Source: Hydromonas sp.
Lineage (GTDB): Bacteria > Pseudomonadota > Gammaproteobacteria > Burkholderiales > Burkholderiaceae
Reading direction: 5' to 3'
DNA: 64,000 bases
Assembly: GCA_017495165.1 (NCBI GenBank)
Contig: JAFEII010000020.1
Span: 1-64,000 of the forward strand
The notes beneath the pieces were generated by a model. It was not told where the DNA came from. It did no database searches and saw nothing but the letters and a program-made list of their open reading frames with translations. Positions within the stretch are counted from its first letter, which is position 1. Each line of letters opens with the position of its first letter. The position numbers and the translations under genes were made by a program. Shown one piece after another: positions 56,021 to 64,000 of this stretch.

Positions 56021-57460
56021 TCAAATAAACAAAACGGTCAGCAACAAAAACACCGGCAACAAAATCGCAAACGACCACAACATATAGCCAAAAAATGATG
56101 GCATTTTTAAGCCGCTGTTTTCCGCGATGGATTTCACCATAAAATTAGGCGCATTGCCAATATAACTGAGCGCGCCCATAAACACCGAACCCGCCGAAAT
56201 CGCCGCCAATGTGCTGGCCAATTGGGTCGTCAAAACCCCCACATCGCCGCCCGCCAAATTAAAAAACACCAAATACGTCGGCGCATTATCCAAAAACCCA
56301 GACAAAATCCCCGTTGCCCAGAAATAACGCCCATCAATCGGCACGCCATTGGCGTCATGCACCAAACGCACCAACCCCGCAAACGGCCCATCAACCCCAG
56401 CCTGCAACATCGCAATCACAGGCGCAATCGTCACAAAAATCGCCACAAACAACTTGGCCACTTCAAACACAGGCTCAAAATTAAAATGATTGCTGATGCG
56501 CACCTCTTTATCCGTCGTGCGCCACGACAAATACGCCATCAAAATCAAACCCGCATCGCGCACCATATTTTGCAGCGCCACATCCGTGCCCAAAAGATTA
56601 AAACTCACATTTGGCCGCCACAAACCACTGAGCAACACGCAGCCAATCGCGCCCAACAACCACACAAAATTCAAGCCACCCTCAAAATGCAGGTGCCGCG
56701 TGTCCGGCGTTGGATCCATAATCGCTGGCATGTCTTCTTCACGACTGTGATAAAAATAACTGTCCAGCGCAAAAAACACCCCCAGTAAAATCACCGCCGC
56801 CAACAACGTGTCTTGCCAAATATGCGTCATCGTCCAAAAAAACGGCACGCCTTTTAGAAAGCCCAAAAACAACGGCGGATCACCCAACGGCGTGAGCGAG
56901 CCGCCGATATTAGCGACCAAAAAGATGAAAAAAACCACCACATGGGTTTTGTGTTTGCGGTTGTCATTGGCGCGCAACAACGGCCGAATCAGCAACATCG
57001 CCGCCCCAGTCGTCCCCATCACACTCGCCAACACAGTCCCTATCGCCAAAATCGCCGTATTCACTTTTGGGCTGCCATGCAAATTGCCCTTAATATAAAT
57101 CCCGCCCGACACAATATACAAACACGAAATCAGCACAATAAACGGAATGTACTCAGCCAATAACGCATGACTCACAATATGCACCAAGTCATTCGCACCA
57201 AACTGCACAGCCGCTGGCACCGCAAACAGCAGCATCCAGCCCGCCGCAACCTTGCCAAAATGATGGTGCCAAAAACTGGGCGCAACCAATGGAAAAATCG
57301 CAATCGACAACAAAACCCCCACAAACGGCACCGCCCAAATCAAGCCCAAATCACTCATCGCGCCGCCTTGCGCCGCAAACGCATTTGAGCCAAACAACGC
57401 CCAGCCCAGTAAAAAAAACTTTAATTTTAATAAAAATTTTGACAATTGTATCCCGCGCAT
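56021..57460 (-). CDS. Sodium:proton antiporter (NhaD-like, ion transporter superfamily)
   Basis: A 479-residue membrane protein with about 12-13 helices. Recognisable segments are WAVPFVGVLLSIAIFPLVAP, VMGTTGAAMLLIRPLLRAN, the NIGGSLTPLGDPPLFLGFL motif, and LDNAPTYLVFFNLAGG. These match proteins annotated as Na+/H+ antiporters related to NhaD and the arsenite/citrate transporters. The ATG follows AAAGGGG. A role in sodium or pH homeostasis is family knowledge; ion specificity is not proven by sequence. Confidence 0.85.
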   Translation of the reverse strand: MRGIQLSKFLLKLKFFLLGWALFGSNAFAAQGGAMSDLGLIWAVPFVGVLLSIAIFPLVAPSFWHHHFGKVAAGWMLLFAVPAAVQFGANDLVHIVSHALLAEYIPFIVLISCLYIVSGGIYIKGNLHGSPKVNTAILAIGTVLASVMGTTGAAMLLIRPLLRANDNRKHKTHVVVFFIFLVANIGGSLTPLGDPPLFLGFLKGVPFFWTMTHIWQDTLLAAVILLGVFFALDSYFYHSREEDMPAIMDPTPDTRHLHFEGGLNFVWLLGAIGCVLLSGLWRPNVSFNLLGTDVALQNMVRDAGLILMAYLSWRTTDKEVRISNHFNFEPVFEVAKLFVAIFVTIAPVIAMLQAGVDGPFAGLVRLVHDANGVPIDGRYFWATGILSGFLDNAPTYLVFFNLAGGDVGVLTTQLASTLAAISAGSVFMGALSYIGNAPNFMVKSIAENSGLKMPSFFGYMLWSFAILLPVFLLLTVLFI

Positions 57461-57559
57461 CTAAACCCCTTTATTTGTATTGATAGAACGCAAAATGCAT
57501 CATTACATCCTTGCATCACTGCATCCCAAATCCAGCAAGCCACGATAATACCGCCCGCC

Positions 57560-57596
57560 CATACAAAAAGCGAGCATTGCGCTCGCTTTTTGTATG
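57560..57596. terminator. Terminator between antiporter and symporter genes
   Basis: A 16-bp perfect inverted repeat, CATACAAAAAGCGAGC / GCTCGCTTTTTGTATG, with a 5-base loop. It lies between the symporter stop and the antiporter start and would end the symporter transcript. Confidence 0.8.
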
Positions 57597-57662
57597 CTCT
57601 AAAACGTATTACTACCCATAATTTTTAGCAAGCCCGTATGAACACGAGCCGCCAGTCAAACA

Positions 57663-59069
57663 TCACAGATGGTGATCAAGGGTTGCCGTGGCTTCAGTTT
57701 GAATCGCCAACGCACGCACCGCAGCATCTTCTTCTGAAAGCAACTCGCCTTCCCACTTCGCAACAACGGCCGAAGCGATTGAGTTACCCACCGCATTGGT
57801 TGCAGAGCGCCCCATATCAAGAAAACGGTCCACGCCAAGAATCAGCAACATCCCTTCAACAGGCAAGCCAAATTGCGCCAAAGTCCCCGCAATCACCACC
57901 AAAGATGCCGCAGGAATACCCGCCATGCCTTTTGAAGTCACCATCAACGTAAACAACATTGCGATTTGGGTGTCAAACGGCAAGTGAATCCCATAAAACT
58001 GAGCAATAAACAAAGATGCAAACGTGCAATACATCATTGAACCGTCCAAGTTAAACGAATAACCCAAAGGCATCACAAAACTTGAAATTTTACGGTTCAC
58101 GCCAAAACGATCCAGCGCATCCAAAATTTTTGGGTAAGCCGCTTCTGAAGAGGCCGTCGCAAACGACAAGAAAAAGGCTTCTTTGACTTCTTTCATCAAT
58201 GCAAACACACGTTTGCCCAAGAAGAAGTAGCCAGCAAACACCAACAACGCCCACAGCACAAATAAGGCGATATAAAACGAGCCCATAAATTTACCGTAAG
58301 TAATCAAAACAGCCAAACCTTTTTCAGCAATGACGGTAGAGATTGCAGCAAATACCGCAAATGGCGCCGCTTTCATCAAGTAGCCAGTGATTTTAATCAT
58401 GACGTGTGCCAATTGGTCAATGATATCAATCAAACCTTGACCCATTTTGCCCAAAGAACCCAAGGCCACGCCAAAAAACACAGAGAAAAATACGATTTGC
58501 AACAATTTACTGTCGCCCTCAGGATTGCCACCTGCCGCATAAAAAATCGACTTTGGAATCAATTGATCCGTCATAAACGCCACAAAACCAGAAGACTTCA
58601 CGCCTGCGGCATAGCTGTCTAATTTTGCTTTGCCTGCCAAAATTTGCTCAGGGGTTAATTGCGCCAAGCTGCTGCCAGCACCAGGTTCGAACAAGTTCGC
58701 GAAAACCAAACCCAAAAACAATGAAACCACTGACGCAGTCAAAAACCAGCCCAATGCTTTTGCGCCAACCCGGCCAATACCGCCAGAGCTCGCCATATTA
58801 GCAATCCCAACCACCAACGTTGAGAAAACCAATGGCGCAATAATCATTTTAATCGCACGTAAAAACAAGGTGGACAACAAGCCGACATAAGACATATCAA
58901 CCACATATTTCTTGCTTGAAAACAGCCCCATAACGCCGTTAATGACGCCATCTAAATTCTTGCTATAAACCAGCCAGCCGTACAAAATACCTAAAACCAT
59001 TGCAATTAAAATCTGAATCGCCAAACGGCTGCTGCCATTTTTTGATGGATTCGCATTAATCGTAGCCAT
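57663..59069 (-). CDS. Dicarboxylate/amino acid:cation symporter (DAACS family)
   Basis: A 468-residue transporter of the GltP/DctA family. It has the serine-rich re-entrant loop FATASSEAAYPKI, the PLGYSFNLDGSMMY segment (NxD motif with Asn/Asp), KGMAGIPAASLVVIAGTL, and DRFLDMGRSATNAVGN with the cation-binding residues. Family members import glutamate, aspartate or C4-dicarboxylates. The substrate is not certain; MAGIP and RSATNAVGN are nearest to the aspartate/glutamate group. A strong AAGGAA site precedes the ATG. Confidence 0.9.
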   Translation of the reverse strand: MATINANPSKNGSSRLAIQILIAMVLGILYGWLVYSKNLDGVINGVMGLFSSKKYVVDMSYVGLLSTLFLRAIKMIIAPLVFSTLVVGIANMASSGGIGRVGAKALGWFLTASVVSLFLGLVFANLFEPGAGSSLAQLTPEQILAGKAKLDSYAAGVKSSGFVAFMTDQLIPKSIFYAAGGNPEGDSKLLQIVFFSVFFGVALGSLGKMGQGLIDIIDQLAHVMIKITGYLMKAAPFAVFAAISTVIAEKGLAVLITYGKFMGSFYIALFVLWALLVFAGYFFLGKRVFALMKEVKEAFFLSFATASSEAAYPKILDALDRFGVNRKISSFVMPLGYSFNLDGSMMYCTFASLFIAQFYGIHLPFDTQIAMLFTLMVTSKGMAGIPAASLVVIAGTLAQFGLPVEGMLLILGVDRFLDMGRSATNAVGNSIASAVVAKWEGELLSEEDAAVRALAIQTEATATLDHHL

Positions 59070-59671
59070 AAATTTTCCTTTATTTTTGCTGCTTAATAAA
59101 TTTGAAGCTGGCGTAAAAGTCTGCCCTTCAATTCTTGCTTTTCAGCTGTGACAATCCATTTTTCACTATCTCCAAACACCCAAACAACGCATTCGTGAAA
59201 AAAAAGATGTCGCATTATAATGGTTTGCCCTACCAATACAAGCTTATTATTGGGGCGCGACTATAACTCAAAACTTTAAGCTAGCAACACAGGTTGAAAC
59301 ACATAAAAAGCACCACACAAACCGCAAAATACAGAAAAAAACCCCAGAAACAATCCAAAAAAAATGTGTTTTTCCACCAAAAGCATGCGTTTTTCCTCCA
59401 CTTTTCCACCAACATTCATCCATTATTGTTTTAATTTCGCACCTTTTTTGTACAAACACCATTAAAGGGACAGATTGTTCGCCACCTTATTCACCTCCGG
59501 TTTGCCCCAAAACCACCCCAAAATTTTGTGCGCGCCGCCACAACGCCAAACCCGCATTTAAAAATCCACGCCCGACAAAAACCGCGCATTATCTGCGCAA
59601 TAAACCCGGCGCAGCCTTGGTTTCTCAAGCATTTTCAGCCATAATGGCGCTTTTATTTCACCGAGCCCATC
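59070..59671. other. Divergent intergenic region between symporter and serC
   Basis: About 600 bases without a convincing gene. The left part, near the symporter start, is AT-rich and should hold its promoter. The middle (about 59310-59420) has several TTTTTCCACCA-like pyrimidine-rich repeats and long A runs. Immediately before serC, CATAAT at about 59641 could be a -10 element. A frame on the minus strand here is composed of unusual residues and has no family features. Confidence 0.6.
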
Positions 59672-60793
59672 ATGAACCGCGTATACAACTTTGCCGCTGG
59701 CCCCGCCACATTGCCGTTGCCTGTTTTACAAACCATGCAAGCCGAACTCCTTGATTTTAAAGGCACCGGCACGAGCGTCATGGAAATGAGCCATCGCGGC
59801 GCGGTGTACACGGAGGTCATCACCCGCGCCCGTGAGTCTTTTAAACGCTTATTAAACGTGCCTGATAATTACAAAATTTTATTCATGCAAGGCGGCGCAA
59901 TCGGTCAAAACGCGATTATCCCGCTTAATTTAATGGGCGGCGCACGCAAAACCATCGACTCCGTGATATCAGGCGCGTGGGCAGTCAAAACCCAAGCCGA
60001 AGCCGCACGTTATGCGGATGCCGCGCCGATTATCGCCAACAGCTGCGATGCTGCAGGGCGGTTTGTCAGCTTCCCTGAATTTACCACATGGAATCGCTCG
60101 GCGGATGCCGCTTACATCAACATTTGCACCAACGAAACCATTCACGGCGTGGAATGGTATCCGTCTGATGCAGAAGCGGCAGTGGTCAACGCCAGCGGCG
60201 CTTTTTTGGTCGCCGATATGTCGTCCCACATTTTGTCGCGCCCGCTTAACGTCGCCAATTACGGCGTGATTTACGGCGGTGCACAAAAAAACATCGGCCC
60301 GGCAGGCGTGACCTTTGTCATCGTGCGCGATGATTTGCTCGACATGCAGCACCCGCTGTGCCCCGCCGCATTCAACTGGCGCAACGTCGCCGACAATGAT
60401 TCGATGTTCAACACCCCGCCGACGTTGTCTATATATATAGCAGGCTTGGTGTTTGAATGGCTCGAATCCATGGGCGGCGTGGCAGCAATGGCGGCTCTAA
60501 ATGATGCCAAAGCCAAACTTTTGTACGATTTTATCGACAATTCAAAACTGTACCGCAACGATGTGCAATCCAAATATCGCTCGTGCATGAACGTGCCATT
60601 TTTCCTCAATGACGAATCGCTCAACGCCGCGTTTTTAGAGCAATCCGCCGCCGCAGGTCTGGCCGCACTAAAAGGCCACAAAATGGTCGGCGGCATGCGC
60701 GCGAGTATTTATAATGCCATGCCGATTGAGGGCGTGCGGGCGTTGGTGGGGTTTATGGGTGAGTTTGAGCGGCAAAATGGTCAAGCGTTTTAA
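59672..60793 (+). CDS. serC: Phosphoserine aminotransferase
   Basis: A 373-residue class V aminotransferase that converts 3-phosphohydroxypyruvate to phosphoserine, and also serves pyridoxine synthesis. It starts with RVYNFAAGPATLPLPVLQ; the PLP lysine is Lys206 in YGGAQKNIGP. Typical features continue with FMQGGA and the C-terminal GGMRASIYNAMP. In betaproteobacteria it heads the serC-pheA-tyrA-aroA operon, and pheA follows here after 655 bases of repeats. Confidence 0.96.
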   Translation: MNRVYNFAAGPATLPLPVLQTMQAELLDFKGTGTSVMEMSHRGAVYTEVITRARESFKRLLNVPDNYKILFMQGGAIGQNAIIPLNLMGGARKTIDSVISGAWAVKTQAEAARYADAAPIIANSCDAAGRFVSFPEFTTWNRSADAAYINICTNETIHGVEWYPSDAEAAVVNASGAFLVADMSSHILSRPLNVANYGVIYGGAQKNIGPAGVTFVIVRDDLLDMQHPLCPAAFNWRNVADNDSMFNTPPTLSIYIAGLVFEWLESMGGVAAMAALNDAKAKLLYDFIDNSKLYRNDVQSKYRSCMNVPFFLNDESLNAAFLEQSAAAGLAALKGHKMVGGMRASIYNAMPIEGVRALVGFMGEFERQNGQAF

Positions 60794-61448
60794 ACCGTAG
60801 GGTGGGCACTGCCCACCATTTCCCAATGAAGCACCGCATGATTTAAGAACAGACTGGTGGGCAGTGCCCACCCTACGCCACACGGCAAAGGCACCACATG
60901 AATCAAAACACCACAAACCATCGACACCGATTTAGAGGCCTATAAAACTGTTATGGCACGTTTAAATGAAGTTTAAACCGTAGGGTGGGCACTGCGCACC
61001 ACTTCCCAATGAAGCACCTCATGATTTAAAAACAGACTGGTGGGCAATGCCCACCCTACGCCACGCGGCAAAGGCACCACATGAATCAAAACACCACACA
61101 AACCATCGACACCGATTTAGAGGCCTATAAAACTGTTATGGCACGTTTAAATAAAGTTTAAACCGTAGGGTGGGCACTGCCCACCATTTCCCAATGAAGC
61201 ACGGCATGATTTAAAAACAGACTGGTGGGCAATGCCCACCCTACGCCACACGGCAGAGGCAACACATGAATCAAAACACCACAAACCATCGACACCGATT
61301 TAGAGGCCTATAAAACTGTTATGGCACGTTTAAATGAAGTTTAAACCGTAGGGTGGGCACTGCCCACCACTTCCCGATGAAGCACCGCATGATTTAAAAA
61401 CAGACTGGTGGGCAATGCCCACCCTACGCCACACGGCAAAGGCAACAC
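60794..61448 (+). repeat. Tandem repeat array with hairpins and copies of the pheA start
   Basis: Units begin at 60794, 60977, 61162 and 61345, giving periods of 183, 185 and 183 bases. Each unit has a long hairpin (GTAGGGTGGGCACTGCCCAC and its inverted copy, about 30 bases apart) followed by CAACACATGAATCAAAACAC, nearly the same as the sequence at the pheA start. The first three units carry a short frame: in unit 2 it reads MNQNTTQTIDTDLEAYKTVM and ends after six more residues, while units 1 and 3 frame-shift to MNQNTTNHRHRFRGL. The fourth unit runs into the true pheA. Confidence 0.9.
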
Positions 61449-62549
61449 ATGAGTCAAAACACCACAAACCATCAAACCATTGACACAGACCTCGCCCCCA
61501 TCCGCGCCCAAATTGACGCGGTGGACGCGCAACTCCTTCACCTGCTCAACGAGCGCGCCAAGCTCGCGCAAGCGGTCGGTCACGTCAAGCAAAAATACAA
61601 TCAGCCCGTTTTTCGCCCTGAGCGCGAAGCGGCGGTGCTGGAAAAAATTGCCGCGCAAAACCCAGGCCCGTTGCCCAATCATCAACTGCAAGCCTTGTGG
61701 CGCGAGGTCATGAGCGCCTGCCGCGCCATGGAAGAAGCGGTAAAAGTCGCGTATTTGGGCCCCGCTGGCACCTATACCGAGCAGGCCATGTACAAGCAGT
61801 TTGGCCACGCCATTCACACCACCGATTGCACCACGGTGGACGATGTGTTTCGCACGGTCGAGGCCAACGGCGCGGCGTTTGGGGTAGTACCGATTGAAAA
61901 CTCAATTGAGGGCGCGATCAACCGCACCATGGATTTATTACTCGGCACACCGCTTAAAATTTGCGGTGAAGTGTCCATCTCCATCAACCATCATTTATTG
62001 CACCAAACAGGTGACGCAAGCCGAATCCGCCAAATCGTCGCGCACCCGCAAGCCTTGGCGCAATGCTATCAATGGCTCAAACAACATTACCCCAACGTCG
62101 AACAAAAACCCGTCTCATCCAACGCCCAAGGTGCGCAACTGGCCGCCGCCGACCCAAGCATTGCCGCCATTGCCAGCGACATTGCGGGCGCAACTTATGG
62201 CTTACAAAGCATCTCGGCAGGCATACAAGACGACGCCAACAACCGCACGCGCTTTGTCGTGATTGGGCGCCAATTATGCGGCGTGTCGCCCACCGACAAA
62301 ACCTCCATCATCCTCGCCACCCCCAACCAAGCGGGCGCGGTCTACAACCTGCTCGCCGCCTTTGCCAAAAACAACGTCTCCATGCTGCGCTTCGAGTCCC
62401 GCCCCGCCAAACAAAAGGGCTGGGAATACTTTTTTTACATTGACTTTGCAGGCCATGTGGACGAGCCAAATGTGGCGGCGGCATTGGCTGAATTAGAAGC
62501 GAATGCGGCGTTTTATAAGTGTTTGGGGTCGTATCCTGTGACGGTTTAA
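61449..62549 (+). CDS. pheA: Bifunctional chorismate mutase / prephenate dehydratase
   Basis: A 366-residue P-protein that makes phenylpyruvate from chorismate for phenylalanine synthesis. The AroQ chorismate mutase domain spans residues 12-95 (IRAQIDAVDAQLLHLLNERA). The dehydratase domain starts near 99 (VAYLGPAGTYTEQAM) and includes the VPIENSIEGAINRTMDL region. A C-terminal ACT domain (from about 285) has the ESRP motif for feedback control by phenylalanine. Its start sequence is duplicated upstream in the tandem array. Confidence 0.96.
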   Translation: MSQNTTNHQTIDTDLAPIRAQIDAVDAQLLHLLNERAKLAQAVGHVKQKYNQPVFRPEREAAVLEKIAAQNPGPLPNHQLQALWREVMSACRAMEEAVKVAYLGPAGTYTEQAMYKQFGHAIHTTDCTTVDDVFRTVEANGAAFGVVPIENSIEGAINRTMDLLLGTPLKICGEVSISINHHLLHQTGDASRIRQIVAHPQALAQCYQWLKQHYPNVEQKPVSSNAQGAQLAAADPSIAAIASDIAGATYGLQSISAGIQDDANNRTRFVVIGRQLCGVSPTDKTSIILATPNQAGAVYNLLAAFAKNNVSMLRFESRPAKQKGWEYFFYIDFAGHVDEPNVAAALAELEANAAFYKCLGSYPVTV

Positions 62550-62573
62550 ATTAATACTTTGAAAGTATTCTTT

Positions 62574-63395
62574 ATGAATTCTGATTATCAATCAAGCCTT
62601 GAGATTCATGAACGTCTTGTTCAAACGATGAGCGCTATAAGCGCTCAGCTTGCAAGCTTAGAAGGCACTAGCCGCCAATGTTTGGCGGATAAAATTTTTT
62701 CTAAGCTTTATAGTCATGCCCACACCATCCATTTGCTTGCCCCAAAACCGAATTCAAAAGCAGGCACGATTTGGGACTTACCATCCAGTGCTGCACTAAC
62801 AAGGGTTTTAATCGAAACCTATGATGCTTTAGCCTATATTGCGCTCGATGAAATGACCGAGGATGAGTTCCGTTTTCGAGAGGCTGTCATGGGCTACCAC
62901 TCACGTAAAAAGCGAATTGATTTACATAAACGAATAGGTAGCAATCAGCGAGTGCCTGAGTGGGAGAATGATGCAAAAAGCATAAAAGAACAACTGCTGA
63001 AACCAGAATGTTTGGCTTTTTTTGGCTCAAACACGCAACGGCGCACTGAGATTGAAAAGAATAACGGGAAAGATTGCTCGCAACATTTAAGCCAACGCGA
63101 GTTGAACAAGGCGAGAGGCGTTAACCATGAACAATACTCTTTTTTTATTAATTTTTTATCTCAACACGTTCACAGCTATGGCATGGCAATAGAGATATTG
63201 TTTGACTTTGAAGCAGGCGAGGAAAAGAGTTTGAACCACATGAGAAAAAATTTAGACATTGCATCATTATTTTTATCTAAAGCCATACAAGGTATGTTCT
63301 CTTTATTCCCGAACATTAAGCAACCAAACGAGCAGTCAAGGCTTTTCCTTGAAAAGAAAGTTGAAGAGTTATCACAACCTTTAATAATTCAATGA
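62574..63395 (+). CDS. Unknown protein inserted between pheA and tyrA
   Basis: A 273-residue, mostly helical protein that I do not recognise; a loose resemblance to the DUF5677-type family is possible. A helical segment reads SAALTRVLIETYDALAYIAL, followed by charged regions and a C-terminal FLSQHVHSYGMAIEILFDFE. The ATG at 62574 is preferred over a TTG at 62559. The gene is more AT-rich than pheA and tyrA. Its stop overlaps the tyrA start (ATGA), so it is co-translated with an aromatic-pathway gene although no metabolic link is visible. Confidence 0.65.
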   Translation: MNSDYQSSLEIHERLVQTMSAISAQLASLEGTSRQCLADKIFSKLYSHAHTIHLLAPKPNSKAGTIWDLPSSAALTRVLIETYDALAYIALDEMTEDEFRFREAVMGYHSRKKRIDLHKRIGSNQRVPEWENDAKSIKEQLLKPECLAFFGSNTQRRTEIEKNNGKDCSQHLSQRELNKARGVNHEQYSFFINFLSQHVHSYGMAIEILFDFEAGEEKSLNHMRKNLDIASLFLSKAIQGMFSLFPNIKQPNEQSRLFLEKKVEELSQPLIIQ

Positions 63396-64000
63396 AACAT
63401 TACTCAAAACTAGAAAATCCATCCACCCAAAACCTCCTCCTCATCGGCGCAGGTCTTATCGGCGGTTCGCTCACGCTTGCGCTCAAGCACGCCCAAGCCG
63501 TTGCCCACGTCACAGGCGTGGGGCGCAATGCCGAGGTCATGCGTCAAGCGCTGCAATTGGGGATTGTCGATTCAGTCGTTTTGGCAAACTCGAGCGAATT
63601 TAACCAAGCGGTACAAGCCGCCGACATCATTGTGCTGGCGATGCCCGTGGGGCAAACCCGCGCGGTGTGCGCGCAAATCGCGCCTCACTTACAGGCGCAC
63701 ACCATCATCACCGACGTGGGCAGCACCAAAACCTCGGTATATCACGATGCGCAGGCCGCTTTGGGTGAACACATCGCGCAGTTCGTGCTCGCGCACCCGA
63801 TTGCGGGGCGTGAAGTCAACGGCCCGCAAGCCGCGCAAGCTGATTTATATGTGAACAAAAAAGTCATGATTTGCCCACATGCCACCAACCGCACCGCAGA
63901 TATTCACACCATCGCCGCGCTGTGGCAAGCGGCGGGTGCGCAGGTGTTTGAGCTTGATTTACACGCGCACGACGCGATTTTTGCTGCCGTCTCGCATTTG
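63392..64000 (+). CDS. tyrA: Prephenate dehydrogenase (partial at window edge)
   Basis: The first 203 residues of a TyrA-type prephenate dehydrogenase for tyrosine synthesis. The NAD motif is LLIGAGLIGGSLTLAL (residues 17-32); DVGSTKTSV and the AHPIAGRE motif follow. The frame is open to the last base of the window, so the C-terminal half is not included. Start codon ATGA overlaps the stop of the unknown gene upstream. In betaproteobacteria tyrA is normally followed by aroA, cmk and rpsA. Confidence 0.93.
   Translation, partial: MKHYSKLENPSTQNLLLIGAGLIGGSLTLALKHAQAVAHVTGVGRNAEVMRQALQLGIVDSVVLANSSEFNQAVQAADIIVLAMPVGQTRAVCAQIAPHLQAHTIITDVGSTKTSVYHDAQAALGEHIAQFVLAHPIAGREVNGPQAAQADLYVNKKVMICPHATNRTADIHTIAALWQAAGAQVFELDLHAHDAIFAAVSHL

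Noticed and set aside
59268..59462. A 64-codon minus-strand frame before the symporter gene
   Set aside because: It is rich in Phe, Cys and Trp from AT-rich and pyrimidine-run DNA, and has no ribosome site or homology that I recognise.
60794..61448. A CRISPR array between serC and pheA
   Set aside because: Units are 183-185 bases with nearly identical whole sequence, not short repeats with unique spacers, and no cas genes are present.

Overview
The window looks like chromosome of a Gram-negative, Burkholderiales-like betaproteobacterium. Inferred reasons are: a cobalamin-dependent methionine synthase split into two genes, as in many Burkholderiales; a TCA cluster in the order sdhE-gltA-odhA-odhB-lpd; a serC-pheA-tyrA aromatic operon; and outer-membrane-type lipoproteins together with DsbB. 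Base composition is intermediate and rich in CAA, AAA and GCG codons. I saw no rRNA, tRNA, CRISPR array, transposase or integrase. A species cannot be named from the sequence alone.

Layout, left to right. 1-8.8 kb: a hairpin repeat, a secreted TPR protein, a GlpM-family membrane protein, metH part 1, two small-molecule transporters (DMT and SemiSWEET type), an AT-rich HEPN-like/zinc-ribbon gene bounded by inverted repeats, metH part 2 and an arginase. 8.8-18.3 kb: two convergent lipid-type operons. The rightward one encodes an NTF2-like protein, an SDR, a flavin amine oxidase, DUF1365 and a cyclopropane-fatty-acid-synthase homologue. The leftward one encodes a sterol-desaturase/fatty-acid-hydroxylase family protein, an alpha/beta hydrolase, a GMC oxidoreductase and an aldehyde dehydrogenase. 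They meet at a bidirectional terminator. 18.4-20.8 kb: coaBC, dut and convergent dsbB.

20.8-29.2 kb: the leftward TCA block sdhE-gltA, odhA, odhB, a small lipoprotein gene and lpd. odhB is bracketed by 90-bp inverted repeats. 29.4-40.4 kb: a galactose/beta-galactoside locus. A leftward run mglB-mglA-mglC-galK-galT-galM-GH42 beta-galactosidase faces a divergent ROK-family regulator. Its GalT is the long class II (Firmicutes-type) enzyme. Together these genes would import galactose, release it from beta-galactosides in the cytoplasm and feed it into the Leloir pathway; galE is not in the window. 40.6-41.6 kb: ylqF-type ribosome-assembly GTPase.

41.7-50.0 kb: a type I restriction-modification island in the unusual order hsdR-dinD-rhuM-hsdS-gap-hsdM, ending on the right against an apparent remnant of a DUF1176 gene. 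50.1-55.9 kb: rep helicase, an unknown membrane-anchored protein, mnmA-Nudix, and a MidA-type methyltransferase. 56.0-59.1 kb: a Na+/H+ antiporter and a dicarboxylate/amino-acid symporter. 59.7-64.0 kb: serC, a tandem array of hairpin-containing repeats that duplicates the start of pheA, pheA itself, an unknown gene inserted in the operon, and tyrA running off the right edge.

The best candidates for undescribed biology are the inverted-repeat-bounded HEPN/zinc-ribbon gene, the R-M island with embedded DinD and RhuM, the four-gene lipid-oxidation operon, and the unknown gene translationally coupled to tyrA. Several families of short palindromic repeats are scattered between genes.
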